64,000 nucleotides of DNA, from the NCBI RefSeq assembly GCF_012163155.1, contig NZ_JAAVUN010000001.1:124001-188000 (forward strand). The letters run 5' to 3'. The translations under genes were made by a program, and so were the position numbers. This stretch comes from Kocuria subflava. Its GTDB lineage: Bacteria > Actinomycetota > Actinomycetes > Actinomycetales > Micrococcaceae. A model generated the notes under the pieces. The model ran no database searches, was not told the origin of the DNA, and saw only the letters and a list, made by a program, of their open reading frames with translations. Each line of letters opens with the position of its first letter. Position 1 is the stretch's first letter. Positions 12,133-20,926 of the stretch are shown here, piece after piece.

Positions 12133-13128
12133 TCATCGCATTGATGGCCTCATGGCGGCGATCACACGGCGGGCGCCAGTCATCGCGTGGTAGGCCATCG
12201 GCCACACCGGGAAATCCCACGCGCCGGAGTGTTCCACCACGTAGCCCCCAAATGAAGCCTTGAACTTGCTGAAGCCTGCCCACGGGTGCTCAGGGTCGTC
12301 GCTAGGCGCAATACCGTAAAGGTCAGCCACCAACAGCCCCCGTTCTTTGGCGTCCAGGATTGCAGTGACAATCAGCGACTGATGAGCGCGTAGTTTGCTG
12401 AAGTCGCGGTCAGAGGCCCCGTGGGCAAAGATGCGCATGTCACCACCGTCCACGGCCAAAACGGCGCTGACCACGTTGTTCTTGTGCTCAGCCAAGAACA
12501 ACGTGGAGTCGCCCTGTGGAAGGGTCGCCTGAGCCAATGCGGCGAGTTCGGTGTGCGCGTGTGGCGTGAACCCTTGGCGGGCAGCGGTCCGGTCGATGAG
12601 CTCTGTCAGGTGGACCATATCTTTGGGATCGTGGCTGGTACGGATCTCCAATCCTCGTTCAGCGGTGCTGCGATACACCGTGCGATTCGTGCCAGTCATG
12701 TTTCCCAGAATCTCCTGGTCCGATGCCCTGAGGTCAATGCACCTGGTGCGCCGGGGCTGAAGGTCCGCCGGGGCGGAAACAAAGCCCCAGTGGTGGAGCA
12801 ATGCCGCTTGGCGTGAGACCTCTACTTTCAGTGTCGAGCGGTACCAGGGGCCAGCTGTAGGCGGTTCAACTCTTAGAAACATTGCGCGTTGGTTGTGGGC
12901 AACCCCCCGGGCCCACCTGAGCGCTTGTTCCAGCGCTTCTGCATCCTGTGCCACCGGACCGTACGGCAAGTACAAGTATCGGCCGAACCGGCGGTGTTCC
13001 AAGATGGCCAAGGCGTGCCACCCGGTACCCACACCGCTGAACGTGGATTTCCCCCGGCCACGGCACACGGCCTCCCACGTGTCAGATTGCAGGGGAGAAA
13101 ATGCCGATCTGGGAGATGTGGTCACCAC
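12133..13128 (-). CDS. FemAB/FemX-like peptidyltransferase (peptidoglycan interpeptide bridge family)
   Basis: 331 residues resembling the FemAB group, tandem GNAT-fold enzymes that use aminoacyl-tRNA to add amino acids to lipid II stem peptides or similar acceptors. Supporting features are NMTGTNRTVYRSTAERGLEI (the spacer before the second domain), ADLYGI near residue 270 and FSKFKASFGG near residue 290, the last matching the RFKxGFGG signature of the family. The coiled-coil arm of large FemA proteins appears absent, so it is closer to FemX or single-arm forms. Start is GTG 13128 or 13125 with AGGA upstream. It sits upstream of purSQL on the same strand, separated by about 145 bases. Confidence 0.75.
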   Translation of the reverse strand: MVTTSPRSAFSPLQSDTWEAVCRGRGKSTFSGVGTGWHALAILEHRRFGRYLYLPYGPVAQDAEALEQALRWARGVAHNQRAMFLRVEPPTAGPWYRSTLKVEVSRQAALLHHWGFVSAPADLQPRRTRCIDLRASDQEILGNMTGTNRTVYRSTAERGLEIRTSHDPKDMVHLTELIDRTAARQGFTPHAHTELAALAQATLPQGDSTLFLAEHKNNVVSAVLAVDGGDMRIFAHGASDRDFSKLRAHQSLIVTAILDAKERGLLVADLYGIAPSDDPEHPWAGFSKFKASFGGYVVEHSGAWDFPVWPMAYHAMTGARRVIAAMRPSMR

Positions 13129-13363
13129 ACGCCGTCCTGAGTCTCTGATTCTTCGGTGGGCCCGGACGTCCGCCGGTCGCGTCGCCTGATATCAGGTCCG
13201 GTCATCAGAACCATAAGGCAACTCTTTAGAAAATTGAAGTACTTTGTCTCGTACGTTTCCCTTGCTGGAACGTCGACTCACGATCGCTGTCGGTGTGACA
13301 GGCCGAGGAAAATGCCCGCCGACATCGCAAAGAGATGCGCGCTGTGGCATGGAACCGGTGCCG

Positions 13364-13416
13364 AACCCTCACGGGACTCGCCCATCACGCCCTGATGGCC
13401 GAGTCCCGTGAGGGTT
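13364..13416. terminator. Terminator-like hairpin 1 of a tandem pair
   Basis: Seventeen-base perfect arms (13364-13380 and 13400-13416, AACCCTCACGGGACTCG and its complement) surround a 19-base loop that itself contains a short inverted repeat. It lies downstream of the small HhH-like gene on the minus strand. Confidence 0.6.
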
Positions 13417-13444
13417 TGGCACAGAGCAAGGCGCCCGTCACGTG

Positions 13445-13486
13445 CAGTGGTGCGGTGTCGCGGACGTCTGCGACACCGCACCACTG
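13445..13486. terminator. Terminator-like hairpin 2 of a tandem pair
   Basis: Seventeen-base perfect arms (13445-13461 and 13470-13486, CAGTGGTGCGGTGTCGC and its complement) with an eight-base loop. It starts 28 bases from the first hairpin and 26 bases from the stop of the small HhH-like gene, so it is probably that gene's main terminator. Confidence 0.65.
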
Positions 13487-13511
13487 TCGGCCATTCAGAG
13501 GGGATTCACGC

Positions 13512-13718
13512 TCACTCCGTAGCCACCGCAATCGCTTGAGCCCACCGGAAGAACTTGTTGGTTCCCAGATCCTTGACGGTCTTGATGTTGAAGGCCTCCT
13601 TCAAGTGCTGCGCATCCGATTCGGAGACTCCCTTGAGCGCATCCACCGGTGCTGCTGCCACCTCCTCCAACGACTTGTCCTGCCATGCCTTGTCCAACTT
13701 GCCGTTCAATGCGGTCAT
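13512..13718 (-). CDS. Small helix-hairpin-helix-like protein, function unknown
   Basis: 68 residues, MTALNGKLDKAWQDKSLEEV at the start. The middle, APVDALKGVSESDAQHLKEA followed by NIKTVKDLG, resembles the helix-hairpin-helix-like DUF4332 pattern (an alpha hairpin with Gly-Val at the turn), which in other proteins binds DNA or mediates protein contacts. The longer in-frame opening from 13883 has a Pro/Cys-rich non-coding look. ATG 13718 has AAAGGG upstream. The gene is isolated, followed by two strong hairpins. Similarity to DUF4332 is by eye only. Confidence 0.6.
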   Translation of the reverse strand: MTALNGKLDKAWQDKSLEEVAAAPVDALKGVSESDAQHLKEAFNIKTVKDLGTNKFFRWAQAIAVATE

Positions 13719-13916
13719 GATCAGCCCTTTCGTTCGGACCTCACCCGGAGCCCAACACGGGTGGTGAGGTGTTCCACCGCCCATGTTTGGCCTGGCCGGA
13801 CGGGGGCACAAGGGCAACCACGAATCCCTGGGCTTACCCACGGTGTCCTCATGGCTGGCCCAAAGTTGTTCTGCGGTATCCACTGAGCAATCACCTGAGC
13901 AGCGTTCAGATGGCGG

Positions 13917-14873
13917 TCAGCTTGCGCGGATCCCGGCCGAATGGGCAAGCAGCGTTTCCGTCACGTCCAGCAGGCGCTCGCGGATGGGTTGCGCACGGCG
14001 TGCAAAGTCCTTTTGCCGCCTCACGTACTCGGCTTTGCCTTCCGGGGTTTCCACGGCAACGACGCCGTAACCCCACTCCGTGAGGTCATACGGGGAAGCT
14101 TCCATGTCCGTGGCGCGGACCTCCAGGGCCAGCTCGAAGGCATCAGCCATCAACTCGGAGGGGACGGCCGGGTACAGCTTGTACGCCCACTTGAACAGAT
14201 CCATGTTGGCGTGCAGACACCCGGGCTGCTCCAGGTCGCGCTGGGTTTCTCGCGTTGGCTGAAGTTGATTCATGGGTGCGGCCTCCGGGGCGAAGAACCG
14301 GAAGGCGTCAATGTGCGTGCACTTGAGGTTGTTCGCCTCCACCACCGCATCCGTGCCATCCGCACCCAGCCGCAGCGGCAGTTGTTCATGGCGCACCCCG
14401 TTGACCGCTGAACGGTAGGCCATGGCCCATTCGTGTATCCCGAAGCACCCGAACAACCCCGGCCGTGCCGCGGTGCGGCGCACCAACATGTCCACGAACT
14501 CCACAGCACTGCCCCGAGCGGCCAGGAAGGCCTGCAGATCAACGGTGACAGCGCGGTCGTCGTCGTGAATCCCCACGGCAGCGGCTTCCGGGCCCTCCAC
14601 GGCGCGCCAAAATTTCTGGCCCGCGAATTCCTGGGCAGCGCCCAACAGTACGACGCCGGACCCCGGGCTCCAGCGTTCGAACTTGCCAGGGGAGAAGGAG
14701 TAATAGGTGAACAGGAAGTCGTTGACCGGGTCTTTCAGGCCGCGGTGACGACGCAGGCGGAAAGGCTCGGTCCACTCGCGGACCCGCTGCACGTGAGCGG
14801 ACTGCGCAGAACGCCACTGCCCCGGCTCCAAGACCAGGGCAGTGGCGTTCGTGCTGGGGGCAGAGTCGGTCAC
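13917..14873 (-). CDS. Conserved actinobacterial protein, often labelled 3-methyladenine DNA glycosylase
   Basis: 318 residues with strongly patterned motifs: DFLFTYYSFSPGK near 53, GLFGCFGIHEWAMAYR near 139, a CTHIDAFRFF block near 185, and QPGCLHANMDLFKWAYKLYP near 215. From memory, actinobacterial homologues with these blocks are annotated as 3-methyladenine DNA glycosylase, yet I see no helix-hairpin-helix or AlkA/MPG signature here. The conserved His, Cys, Asp and Glu residues suggest an enzyme, possibly metal dependent. Starts with GTG eight bases after the lysC stop, so it is probably co-transcribed with lysC. Conservation is likely; function is uncertain. Confidence 0.65.
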   Translation of the reverse strand: MTDSAPSTNATALVLEPGQWRSAQSAHVQRVREWTEPFRLRRHRGLKDPVNDFLFTYYSFSPGKFERWSPGSGVVLLGAAQEFAGQKFWRAVEGPEAAAVGIHDDDRAVTVDLQAFLAARGSAVEFVDMLVRRTAARPGLFGCFGIHEWAMAYRSAVNGVRHEQLPLRLGADGTDAVVEANNLKCTHIDAFRFFAPEAAPMNQLQPTRETQRDLEQPGCLHANMDLFKWAYKLYPAVPSELMADAFELALEVRATDMEASPYDLTEWGYGVVAVETPEGKAEYVRRQKDFARRAQPIRERLLDVTETLLAHSAGIRAS

Positions 14874-14881
14874 CGTGGGGC

Positions 14882-16174
14882 TCAGCGGCCCGTCCCCGCG
14901 TACACGGTGGCGTCCTGCTCCGAATCCAGGTTGAACGCGGTGTGCACGGCGCGCACGGCGTCATCCAGGCGGTCCGCTGCGGTGATCACGGAAATCCGGA
15001 CCTCAGAAGTGGAGATCATGTCGATGTTGATGTTGTTGGCCGCCAGTGCGTCAAAGAACGTGAAGGAGACGCCCGGGTTGGACTTCATGCCGGCGCCCAC
15101 CAGGGACAGCTTGCCCACCTTGTCGTCGAACTCCAGGCCTGCGTAGCCGATCTTCTCCTCGGCGGCACGCAACAGATTCATGGCCAGCTCGCCCTGGGAC
15201 TCCGGCATGGTCACGGACAGGTCCGTGGTGGGGTCATCAGCCACGGAGACGTTTTGCACAATCATGTCCACGTTGACCTTGGCGTCAGCCAGCAGGCGGA
15301 AGATGGTGGAGGCAATGCCAGGGCGGTCCGGGACGCCCACCACAGTGACCTTGACCTGGCTGCGGTCATGAGCGATTCCGGCGATCAGGGGCTGTTCCAA
15401 GGGGATCTCCTTTGTGGAGGTGGAGAAAGTGGTGTCGTCTTCGCTGGGGATCACCCAGGTGCCTTCAGCGCGGGAGAAGGAGGAGCGGACGTGGAGTTTC
15501 ACGCCAAAACGGCGCGCGTACTCCACGCAGCGCAGGTGCAGGATCTTGGCGCCGTTGGCAGCCATTTCCAGCATCTCTTCACTGGAGATCTCATCCAGCT
15601 TGTGGGCCTTGGGTGCAATGCGGGGATCAGCGGTGAACACGCCGTCCACGTCCGAGTAGATCTCACAGACATCGGCCTTCATGGCAGCAGCCAGCGCCAC
15701 CGCGGTGGTGTCCGAACCGCCGCGGCCCAACGTGGTGATGTCCTTGGTCTTGCGGTGCACACCCTGGAAGCCCGCAATGATCGCGATGTTGCCCGCCTCC
15801 ACTGATTCCTGAATGCGGAACGGGGTGACCTCCACCAGAGAGGCCGCACCGTGGTCCCCGTCCGTGATCATGCCCGCCTGAGACCCGGTGAAGGACTGCG
15901 CCGGTGCGCCCAAGTCATTGATGGCCATGGCCAGCAGGGACATGGAAATGCGCTCACCGGCGGTCAGCAGCATGTCCATTTCACGAGCCGGCGGGTGGGA
16001 GGAGACCTCGTTGGCCAGGTCAATCAGTTCGTCCGTGGTGTCACCCATGGCCGAAACCACCACGACGACGTCGTTTCCGGCCTCCTTGGTCTCCACGATC
16101 CGGCGTGCGACGCGGCGGATGCTGGCCGCATCCGCGACCGATGATCCACCGAACTTCTGCACGATCAAGCTCAT
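14882..16174 (-). CDS. lysC: Aspartokinase
   Basis: 430 residues catalysing ATP-dependent phosphorylation of aspartate, the first step to lysine, threonine, methionine and diaminopimelate. The kinase domain opens with [13 protein letters not shown] and contains [15 protein letters not shown]. Two C-terminal ACT domains (from about residue 265, with [18 protein letters not shown] and VDMIVQNVS) bind the feedback effectors. ATG 16174 is the conserved start; the open frame continues to 16243. Unlike the common arrangement, asd does not follow; instead a conserved gene of unclear function starts eight bases downstream. Confidence 0.95.
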   Translation of the reverse strand: MSLIVQKFGGSSVADAASIRRVARRIVETKEAGNDVVVVVSAMGDTTDELIDLANEVSSHPPAREMDMLLTAGERISMSLLAMAINDLGAPAQSFTGSQAGMITDGDHGAASLVEVTPFRIQESVEAGNIAIIAGFQGVHRKTKDITTLGRGGSDTTAVALAAAMKADVCEIYSDVDGVFTADPRIAPKAHKLDEISSEEMLEMAANGAKILHLRCVEYARRFGVKLHVRSSFSRAEGTWVIPSEDDTTFSTSTKEIPLEQPLIAGIAHDRSQVKVTVVGVPDRPGIASTIFRLLADAKVNVDMIVQNVSVADDPTTDLSVTMPESQGELAMNLLRAAEEKIGYAGLEFDDKVGKLSLVGAGMKSNPGVSFTFFDALAANNINIDMISTSEVRISVITAADRLDDAVRAVHTAFNLDSEQDATVYAGTGR

Positions 16175-16309
16175 CTGCTCTGGCTCCCCAGGTTTTGCGC
16201 TGTGTTCTGCTTCCCCGCTGCCGTGTTGCTGCGCAGGGCTCAAACCATGGTACCGGCGGAGGTTTGGTGGTTCTGACGGGGTTTGCCCCGCCGGTATCGG
16301 GGACTGGGC

Positions 16310-16906
16310 TCAGTTCACGGTGGTGCGGCCCTCGAACGCGCGTCCCAGGGTGACCTCGTCCGCGTATTCCAGGTCCCCACCCACCGGCAGCCCGGAGGCC
16401 AGGCGGGTGACCTTGATGCCCAGTGTTTTCAGCATGCGAGCCAGGTAGGTGGCGGTGGCTTCACCTTCCAGGTTGGGGTCCGTGGCCAACACAATTTCCT
16501 CGATCGACTCGTCCGAGAGTCGAGTCATCAGCTCACGGACCCGCAGCTGATCAGGCCCGATGCCCGCAATGGGGTTGATGGAGCCTCCCAGTACGTGGTA
16601 GAGGCCACGGAACGACTTGGTGCGTTCAATGGCCATGACGTCCCTGGACTCTTCCACCACACAGATCACGGTCTGATCCCGGCGGGCGTCCCGGCAGATG
16701 GCGCATTCGTCCTGCTCGGCCACATTGCCGCAGATCTGACAGTGCTTGACCCGTTCCTTGACCGCGCTCATGGCATCAGACAAACGCTGAACGTCTTGGC
16801 GGTCAGCGTCCAGCAGGAAAAAAGCAATGCGCTGAGCCGACTTGGGACCCACACCGGGCAGGCGACCGAGTTCATCGATCAGGTCTTGAACTGCACCTTC
16901 GTACAC
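16310..16906 (-). CDS. recR: Recombination mediator RecR
   Basis: 198 residues acting with RecF/RecO in loading RecA at gaps. It has the N-terminal helix-hairpin-helix ([17 protein letters not shown]), a four-cysteine zinc finger ([16 protein letters not shown]), a Toprim domain starting [14 protein letters not shown], and a C-terminal Walker-B-like tail ending [23 protein letters not shown] start. It lies 62 bases after dnaX, matching the widespread dnaX-recR pairing. Confidence 0.95.
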   Translation of the reverse strand: MYEGAVQDLIDELGRLPGVGPKSAQRIAFFLLDADRQDVQRLSDAMSAVKERVKHCQICGNVAEQDECAICRDARRDQTVICVVEESRDVMAIERTKSFRGLYHVLGGSINPIAGIGPDQLRVRELMTRLSDESIEEIVLATDPNLEGEATATYLARMLKTLGIKVTRLASGLPVGGDLEYADEVTLGRAFEGRTTVN

Positions 16907-16968
16907 GTCACATACTCACTTCACGATTGATGGGCCCACACGCACGCTGACAGGTGGGGCGGCCTTGT

Positions 16969-19900
16969 TCACAGCAATGACTGGTGGGGGCGTTCTTCCA
17001 CCAAGCGCCCGCCCAGGATCTTCTCGATCATGGCACGGCCTTGAAGCCCTGAGTTCTCCACTGCGACGTCGTCATCACTGGGCACAAAGTCTTCATCCGG
17101 GCTTGCCTCAGCCCCCCGGGCGGGTGGCTTGGTGGCCGAATCGGCACGGGCCGCTGCGATTTGAGCGGCGTGTCGTTCCCGGAAACTGGGCTTGCGTGGG
17201 GGAGCGGACGGTGCTGGTTTCGCAGCCGTGGCAGGTGCTGACCCGTTGCCGTTGCTTGACGACGACGGCCGCCACTGCTCCGGTGGCAGCTCATCCTCAG
17301 TGGCAGTGGCAGTGGCAGTGGGCTGGGCGGGGGCATCCGCCTCACTCGTGATGGTGGCCGTTGCATTGACTGAGGAAGGGGTGCCGGTTGACCGCGGCGT
17401 GCCGAGAGGTGGCGGGGCCGTGGGCAATTCGTGCCGGGTGGTTGGTGCTGAATGTGCGGCTGCCCGCGACGGGCGCCCCTGACCGTAGGTGTCCGCGAAG
17501 GGCGGTTCATCCTCTGGCGGAGGTTCATCAGGCCAGGGGATGTCGTCATACGGGCTGGCCGGCGGTTCCGGAGAGTCCGGAGGGGTGGAAGAATCCGTCC
17601 GCTCCCAGGTGGAGGTTGCGGACGGATGTCGTGGTGAGGACTGCCGGGGTTGGCCACGATCTGTGACTTCGTTGGCGGCCGTGGAGTCCGGGCCCGATGC
17701 GGTCGGCGCAGACGTTGATGCGGTGGGCTCAGATCCTGATGCTGTGGGGTCAGGGCGCGATGAGCCTGTGCCGACTCCCGAAGAGACAGGGCCACTGTTT
17801 GCTGAGTCGGTGTAGTTGCCTGATGTGTTGGCGTGGGTGCGTGTACGGGGGGCAGCGTCCGTGTGCTCCGACGGGGGAGTGGGCTGCTTCTCCACGGTCT
17901 GCGGGGATGATGCGGAGCCGTCAGCCCCAACCGAGGGCCCTGCGTTGGCGGGCGACTCCTCCGGTGCATCCCCCTGGTCCGGTGAGCTCGGGGCATCTTC
18001 CTGATGCTCGTCACCGGTTGGGATCTGGGCGACGGCCCAAGTGTTCACAGGGGCAGAATCCGTGTCCGCCGAGGGCGTTTGGTCACCCGCGTGGCTGCTT
18101 GTTCCGGTGCGCCTGGTGCGGTCGTTTGAGCTGGTGGGCTCCGCGCTGCCCTGGGGCGTGCCAGCAGTGCCAGGGTGTCCAGCAGCAGGCCCAGATCCAG
18201 AGCTGGCGGGTCCAGAGCCTCCAGCGGTAGGCCCGGGTACGCCGCCAGTAGGCCTGGATCCTCCGCCAGGCCCCGAGCTTCCAGTCGCAGGTCCGGATAC
18301 TCCGCCGGCGGGTCCGGGGGCACCCCCAGCGGGCCGGTGACTGCCACCCTCTCCGGGGCCCACTGCCTCCACACGGCAGGAGACTCCCAGGACCTGTTGG
18401 ATGGCTGCCACCAGGTTGGGCTCAAAGCGGGGGAAGTTCTTCCGATCTCCCGCAGCGTCAAAAACCACCTGCAGCACGGAGCCGTCAAAGGCCACGGGGG
18501 TGGCCCGCATGACGGTCATCCATGAGACCCGGTGGATGTCCGCCAGGGTGTTCACAATCTCCGTCCAGGAACCGCGAATCATGTCGATCCCGCCACCGCT
18601 GGATGGCCCCTGAGCGGTGGCTGGATCCGCATGGGGTGCTGGCGCTTCCTGCTGGGCCGCTTCGCCCCGGGGAGGCACCGATTCAGATACTGCATCAGGT
18701 GTGGGCGTGCTGCTGGCTGCCGACTCTTGGAGCTCAGGTTCCTCGGCACCAGACTGCGCGCCTGGGGAGGTTCCTGATTTGCGTTCTGCCGGCAGCGCGC
18801 GCTCCGTCGCCCTCAAATCGTTGGCGCTCTGTTCCTGCGCCGACCGGGAGGCCGCATCAGCCGTTGCGCTCGGGGACGGCGCGCTGGTCTGTGGTGAGTG
18901 TGCGCGCTCAGTGGCCGCGGGGGCGTCGTCGTTGGGGGAGGGCGAGGCTGTGTCAACGCCCACCAATGGCCCTGTGGGCGCGCCGGTTCGGCCCATGTTC
19001 AACCGGCGTTCCAAGCGGTCGATGCGGGCGCCCGCGCCCCGGGTGGAATTCTCTGCGGAAGGCAGCAAGAGGCGGGCGCACAGCAGTTCCAGATGCAGCT
19101 GCGGAGAGGTTGCCCCGGTCATTTCCGTGAGGGCCTCATTGGTGATGTCCGCGGCGCGGGAAAGTTCCGCAGCCCCCATCAGCTGAGCCTGATTGCGCAA
19201 CCGGGCCACCTGGTCCTCCGGCATGCCGTGCAGGATGTTGGCGGCTGACTCCGGAACGGCGTCCACAATCACAAGATCACGGAATCGCTCCAGCAGATCC
19301 TCCACAAACCGCCGTGGGTCCTGACCGGTTTGGATCACGCGGTCCACGGCGCGGAACACGGTGGCCGAATCCCCAGAGGCAAATGCGTCAACGACGTCGT
19401 CAAGCAGCGCCCCGTGCGTGTACCCCAGCAGGGAAACGGCCAGGTTGTAGGTCACGGAATCCGTGTCCGTGCCGGCCATCAGTTGATCCAGGACGGAGAG
19501 CGAATCGCGAACCGATCCACCGCCGGCGCGCACCACCATGGCCATCACACCGGGTTCAACGCCCACGGACTCCTGGTCACTGAGCTGCTGCAGGTAGTCC
19601 ATCAACGGTTCGGGCGGGACCAGGCGGAACGGGTAATGGTGGGTGCGGGAGCGAATGGTGGGCAGCACCTTGTTCGGCTCCGTGGTGGCAAAGATGAACT
19701 TGATGTGCTCCGGAGGCTCCTCCACGATCTTCAACAGGGCGTTGAAACCGTCCCGGGTGACCATGTGGGCCTCATCGATGATGAAGATCTTGTAGCGGTC
19801 CCGCACCGGGGCGAACGTGGCGCGTTCGCGCAGCTGGCGGGCATCATCCACGCCACCGTGGGAGGCCGCATCCATCTCAATGACATCCAGGGATCCCGCG

Positions 19901-20154
19901 CCGTCACGGGAGAGATCCACGCAGGATTCGCAGCGACCGCACGGGGTGGGGGTGGGGCCCTCCACACAGTTGAGGCAGCGCGCCAAGATGCGGGCGGACG
20001 TGGTCTTGCCGCAGCCACGCGGCCCGGAGAAGAGGTAGGCGTGGTTGACCTTGTTCTTGCGCAGCGCGGTCATCAGCGGATCAGTCACGTGAGACTGTCC
20101 GATCACGTCCTGGAAGGTTTCCGGCCGGTGGCGGCGATACAAGGCGGTGGTCAC
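16969..20154 (-). CDS. dnaX: DNA polymerase III subunit gamma/tau
   Basis: 1061-residue clamp-loader ATPase. Residues 1-370 carry the AAA+ core: GPRGCGKTTSARILARCLNC with Walker A near 45-52, a zinc module with four Cys between about 63 and 82, Walker B IIDEAHM near 125, and TTEPNKVLPTIRSR (sensor 1 and arginine finger). A tau-specific segment (about 530-600) follows. From about 604 to 960 the protein is low-complexity Gly/Pro/Ser/Thr-rich, and it ends in a more conserved basic stretch with RAMIEKILGGRLVEE. GTG start. The SRP RNA gene lies immediately upstream, as in related genomes. I see no convincing frameshift site for a short gamma form. Confidence 0.95.
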   Translation of the reverse strand: MTTALYRRHRPETFQDVIGQSHVTDPLMTALRKNKVNHAYLFSGPRGCGKTTSARILARCLNCVEGPTPTPCGRCESCVDLSRDGAGSLDVIEMDAASHGGVDDARQLRERATFAPVRDRYKIFIIDEAHMVTRDGFNALLKIVEEPPEHIKFIFATTEPNKVLPTIRSRTHHYPFRLVPPEPLMDYLQQLSDQESVGVEPGVMAMVVRAGGGSVRDSLSVLDQLMAGTDTDSVTYNLAVSLLGYTHGALLDDVVDAFASGDSATVFRAVDRVIQTGQDPRRFVEDLLERFRDLVIVDAVPESAANILHGMPEDQVARLRNQAQLMGAAELSRAADITNEALTEMTGATSPQLHLELLCARLLLPSAENSTRGAGARIDRLERRLNMGRTGAPTGPLVGVDTASPSPNDDAPAATERAHSPQTSAPSPSATADAASRSAQEQSANDLRATERALPAERKSGTSPGAQSGAEEPELQESAASSTPTPDAVSESVPPRGEAAQQEAPAPHADPATAQGPSSGGGIDMIRGSWTEIVNTLADIHRVSWMTVMRATPVAFDGSVLQVVFDAAGDRKNFPRFEPNLVAAIQQVLGVSCRVEAVGPGEGGSHRPAGGAPGPAGGVSGPATGSSGPGGGSRPTGGVPGPTAGGSGPASSGSGPAAGHPGTAGTPQGSAEPTSSNDRTRRTGTSSHAGDQTPSADTDSAPVNTWAVAQIPTGDEHQEDAPSSPDQGDAPEESPANAGPSVGADGSASSPQTVEKQPTPPSEHTDAAPRTRTHANTSGNYTDSANSGPVSSGVGTGSSRPDPTASGSEPTASTSAPTASGPDSTAANEVTDRGQPRQSSPRHPSATSTWERTDSSTPPDSPEPPASPYDDIPWPDEPPPEDEPPFADTYGQGRPSRAAAHSAPTTRHELPTAPPPLGTPRSTGTPSSVNATATITSEADAPAQPTATATATEDELPPEQWRPSSSSNGNGSAPATAAKPAPSAPPRKPSFRERHAAQIAAARADSATKPPARGAEASPDEDFVPSDDDVAVENSGLQGRAMIEKILGGRLVEERPHQSLL
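18170..18345 (-). repeat. Degenerate Gly-Pro repeat region within dnaX
   Basis: The DnaX frame here encodes an imperfect array of short Gly-Pro-x-x-Gly units (GPAGGVSGPATG, GPTAGGSGPASSG and similar) from about residue 603 to 661. The DNA shows matching degenerate repeats of roughly 30-36 bases. It looks like a flexible linker that expands and contracts by slippage. Confidence 0.65.
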
Positions 20155-20256
20155 ACAGACACCTTAATCAGGGAGGACGACATCACAGTGGGGTTCTTGG
20201 AACCTGTGGACCGGGGGAGGATGCGGTCACGTCTGGTGTGATGCACAGAAAGTGAA

Positions 20257-20343
20257 GACCCCTCGTGCACCCGCCAGAGCCCACGTACCCTTGCTGCCTT
20301 CCGGCCCTGGGGGAGTTCCGCAGGATGACGCCACACGAGGGGC
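20257..20343 (-). ncRNA. ffs: Signal recognition particle RNA, small bacterial type
   Basis: On the minus strand the sequence holds the conserved domain IV loop GGCCGGAAGGCAGCAAGGG followed by GTACGTGGGCTCTGG. The ends pair as CCCCTCGTG with CACGAGGGG (20334-20342 with 20259-20267), closing a single long hairpin. This is the 4.5S-type SRP RNA that binds Ffh during membrane targeting. Ends are estimated from the terminal helix. The position next to dnaX and a tRNA-Ser gene is typical for actinobacteria. Confidence 0.9.
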
Positions 20344-20459
20344 TGGCCAATACCTTAGCCGACCCCGTGGCCGGGTGGAAAACTGACCGAGCGGGTCCTG
20401 CTCGCAGCGCTGCTTTCGGGGCCTTGGTTGGCGATGGACCCACGGTGTAGGGCGCCGGT

Positions 20460-20489
20460 TTTACCTCACCTGCGTTCTTGGTCTAGGCT
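20460..20489 (+). promoter_or_regulatory. Possible promoter of tRNA-Ser(GGA)
   Basis: A weak -35-like TTTACC (20460-20465) and a -10-like TAGGCT (20484-20489) are spaced by 18 bases, about 50 bases upstream of the mature tRNA. The match to sigma-70-type consensus is modest. Confidence 0.3.
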
Positions 20490-20539
20490 GTCCTGTGCAT
20501 GTCCACGCGGCGGTTCGCCCCGCAGTGTTCATGTGGCCT

Positions 20540-20624
20540 GGAGGATTCGCCTAGCGGCCTATGGCGCACGCCTGGAACGCGTGTTGGGTTCACGCCCTCG
20601 GGGGTTCAAATCCCCCATCCTCCG
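20540..20624 (+). tRNA. tRNA-Ser (anticodon GGA)
   Basis: Acceptor arms GGAGGAT (20540-20546) and ATCCTCC (20617-20623) pair perfectly, with discriminator G at 20624. The anticodon stem CACGC/GCGTG encloses loop CTGGAAC, giving anticodon GGA. A long variable arm and the TTCAAAT T-loop are present, as expected for a class II serine tRNA. CCA is not encoded. Confidence 0.95.
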
Positions 20625-20634
20625 CAGATTGATC

Positions 20635-20675
20635 AAGAACGGCGCCCTCGCTCTTTGAGCGGGGGCGCCGTTCTT
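20635..20675 (+). terminator. Rho-independent terminator after tRNA-Ser(GGA)
   Basis: Nineteen-base arms (20635-20653 and 20657-20675) beginning AAGAACGGCGCCC pair with one mismatch around a TTT loop, followed by TGCTTTC. It lies 11 bases after the tRNA end. Confidence 0.75.
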
Positions 20676-20763
20676 TGCTTTCTGTTCGCTTTCTTGTCCG
20701 GGGCCAACCCCCGAATCAGGGTGAGTGGCATGGGCTGGCCGGGTTCACGACGACGGTCGGCTC

Positions 20764-20825
20764 CCCCACTCGGTTGTTGACTGTCCAGCCAGCTGTGCAA
20801 ACCCCACTCGGTTGTCGACTCCCCA
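20764..20825. repeat. Short direct repeat in the tRNA-Ser/flavodoxin gap
   Basis: Two copies of a 24-base unit beginning CCCCACTCGGTTGT (20764-20787 and 20802-20825) agree at 21 of 24 positions, with a 38-base period. They lie in the gene-free stretch 20676-20926, which otherwise shows nothing recognisable. Confidence 0.55.
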
Positions 20826-20926
20826 TCGCGTTTCCAGATCACCGCCCACAGCGTGGGCATCCGCAGGTTTTGTGGGGGACCAACCGTGCGGTGGGGACTC
20901 GGTACGGGTGGGGACGCTCGTCACCG

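Larger units (their letters stand above)
13129..13511. other. Intergenic region, about 380 bases
   Basis: No gene is supported here. The part near 13200-13265 is A+T-rich and may contain the promoter of the FemAB-like gene. The remainder holds two tandem perfect hairpins listed separately. Reading frames crossing the region (such as one starting at 13335 on the plus strand) follow the inverted repeats and lack a ribosome binding site. Confidence 0.5.

Noticed and set aside
13335-13886. 183-codon plus-strand frame through the tandem hairpins
   Set aside because: It spans both inverted repeats and is antisense to the small HhH-like gene.
14882-16174. Separate internal start for an aspartokinase beta subunit
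   Set aside because: No in-frame ATG or GTG with a ribosome binding site is seen just before the first ACT domain.
18170-18345. CRISPR-like array in dnaX
   Set aside because: Repeats are degenerate, in frame with a Gly-Pro-rich linker, and have no unique spacers. No cas genes are present.
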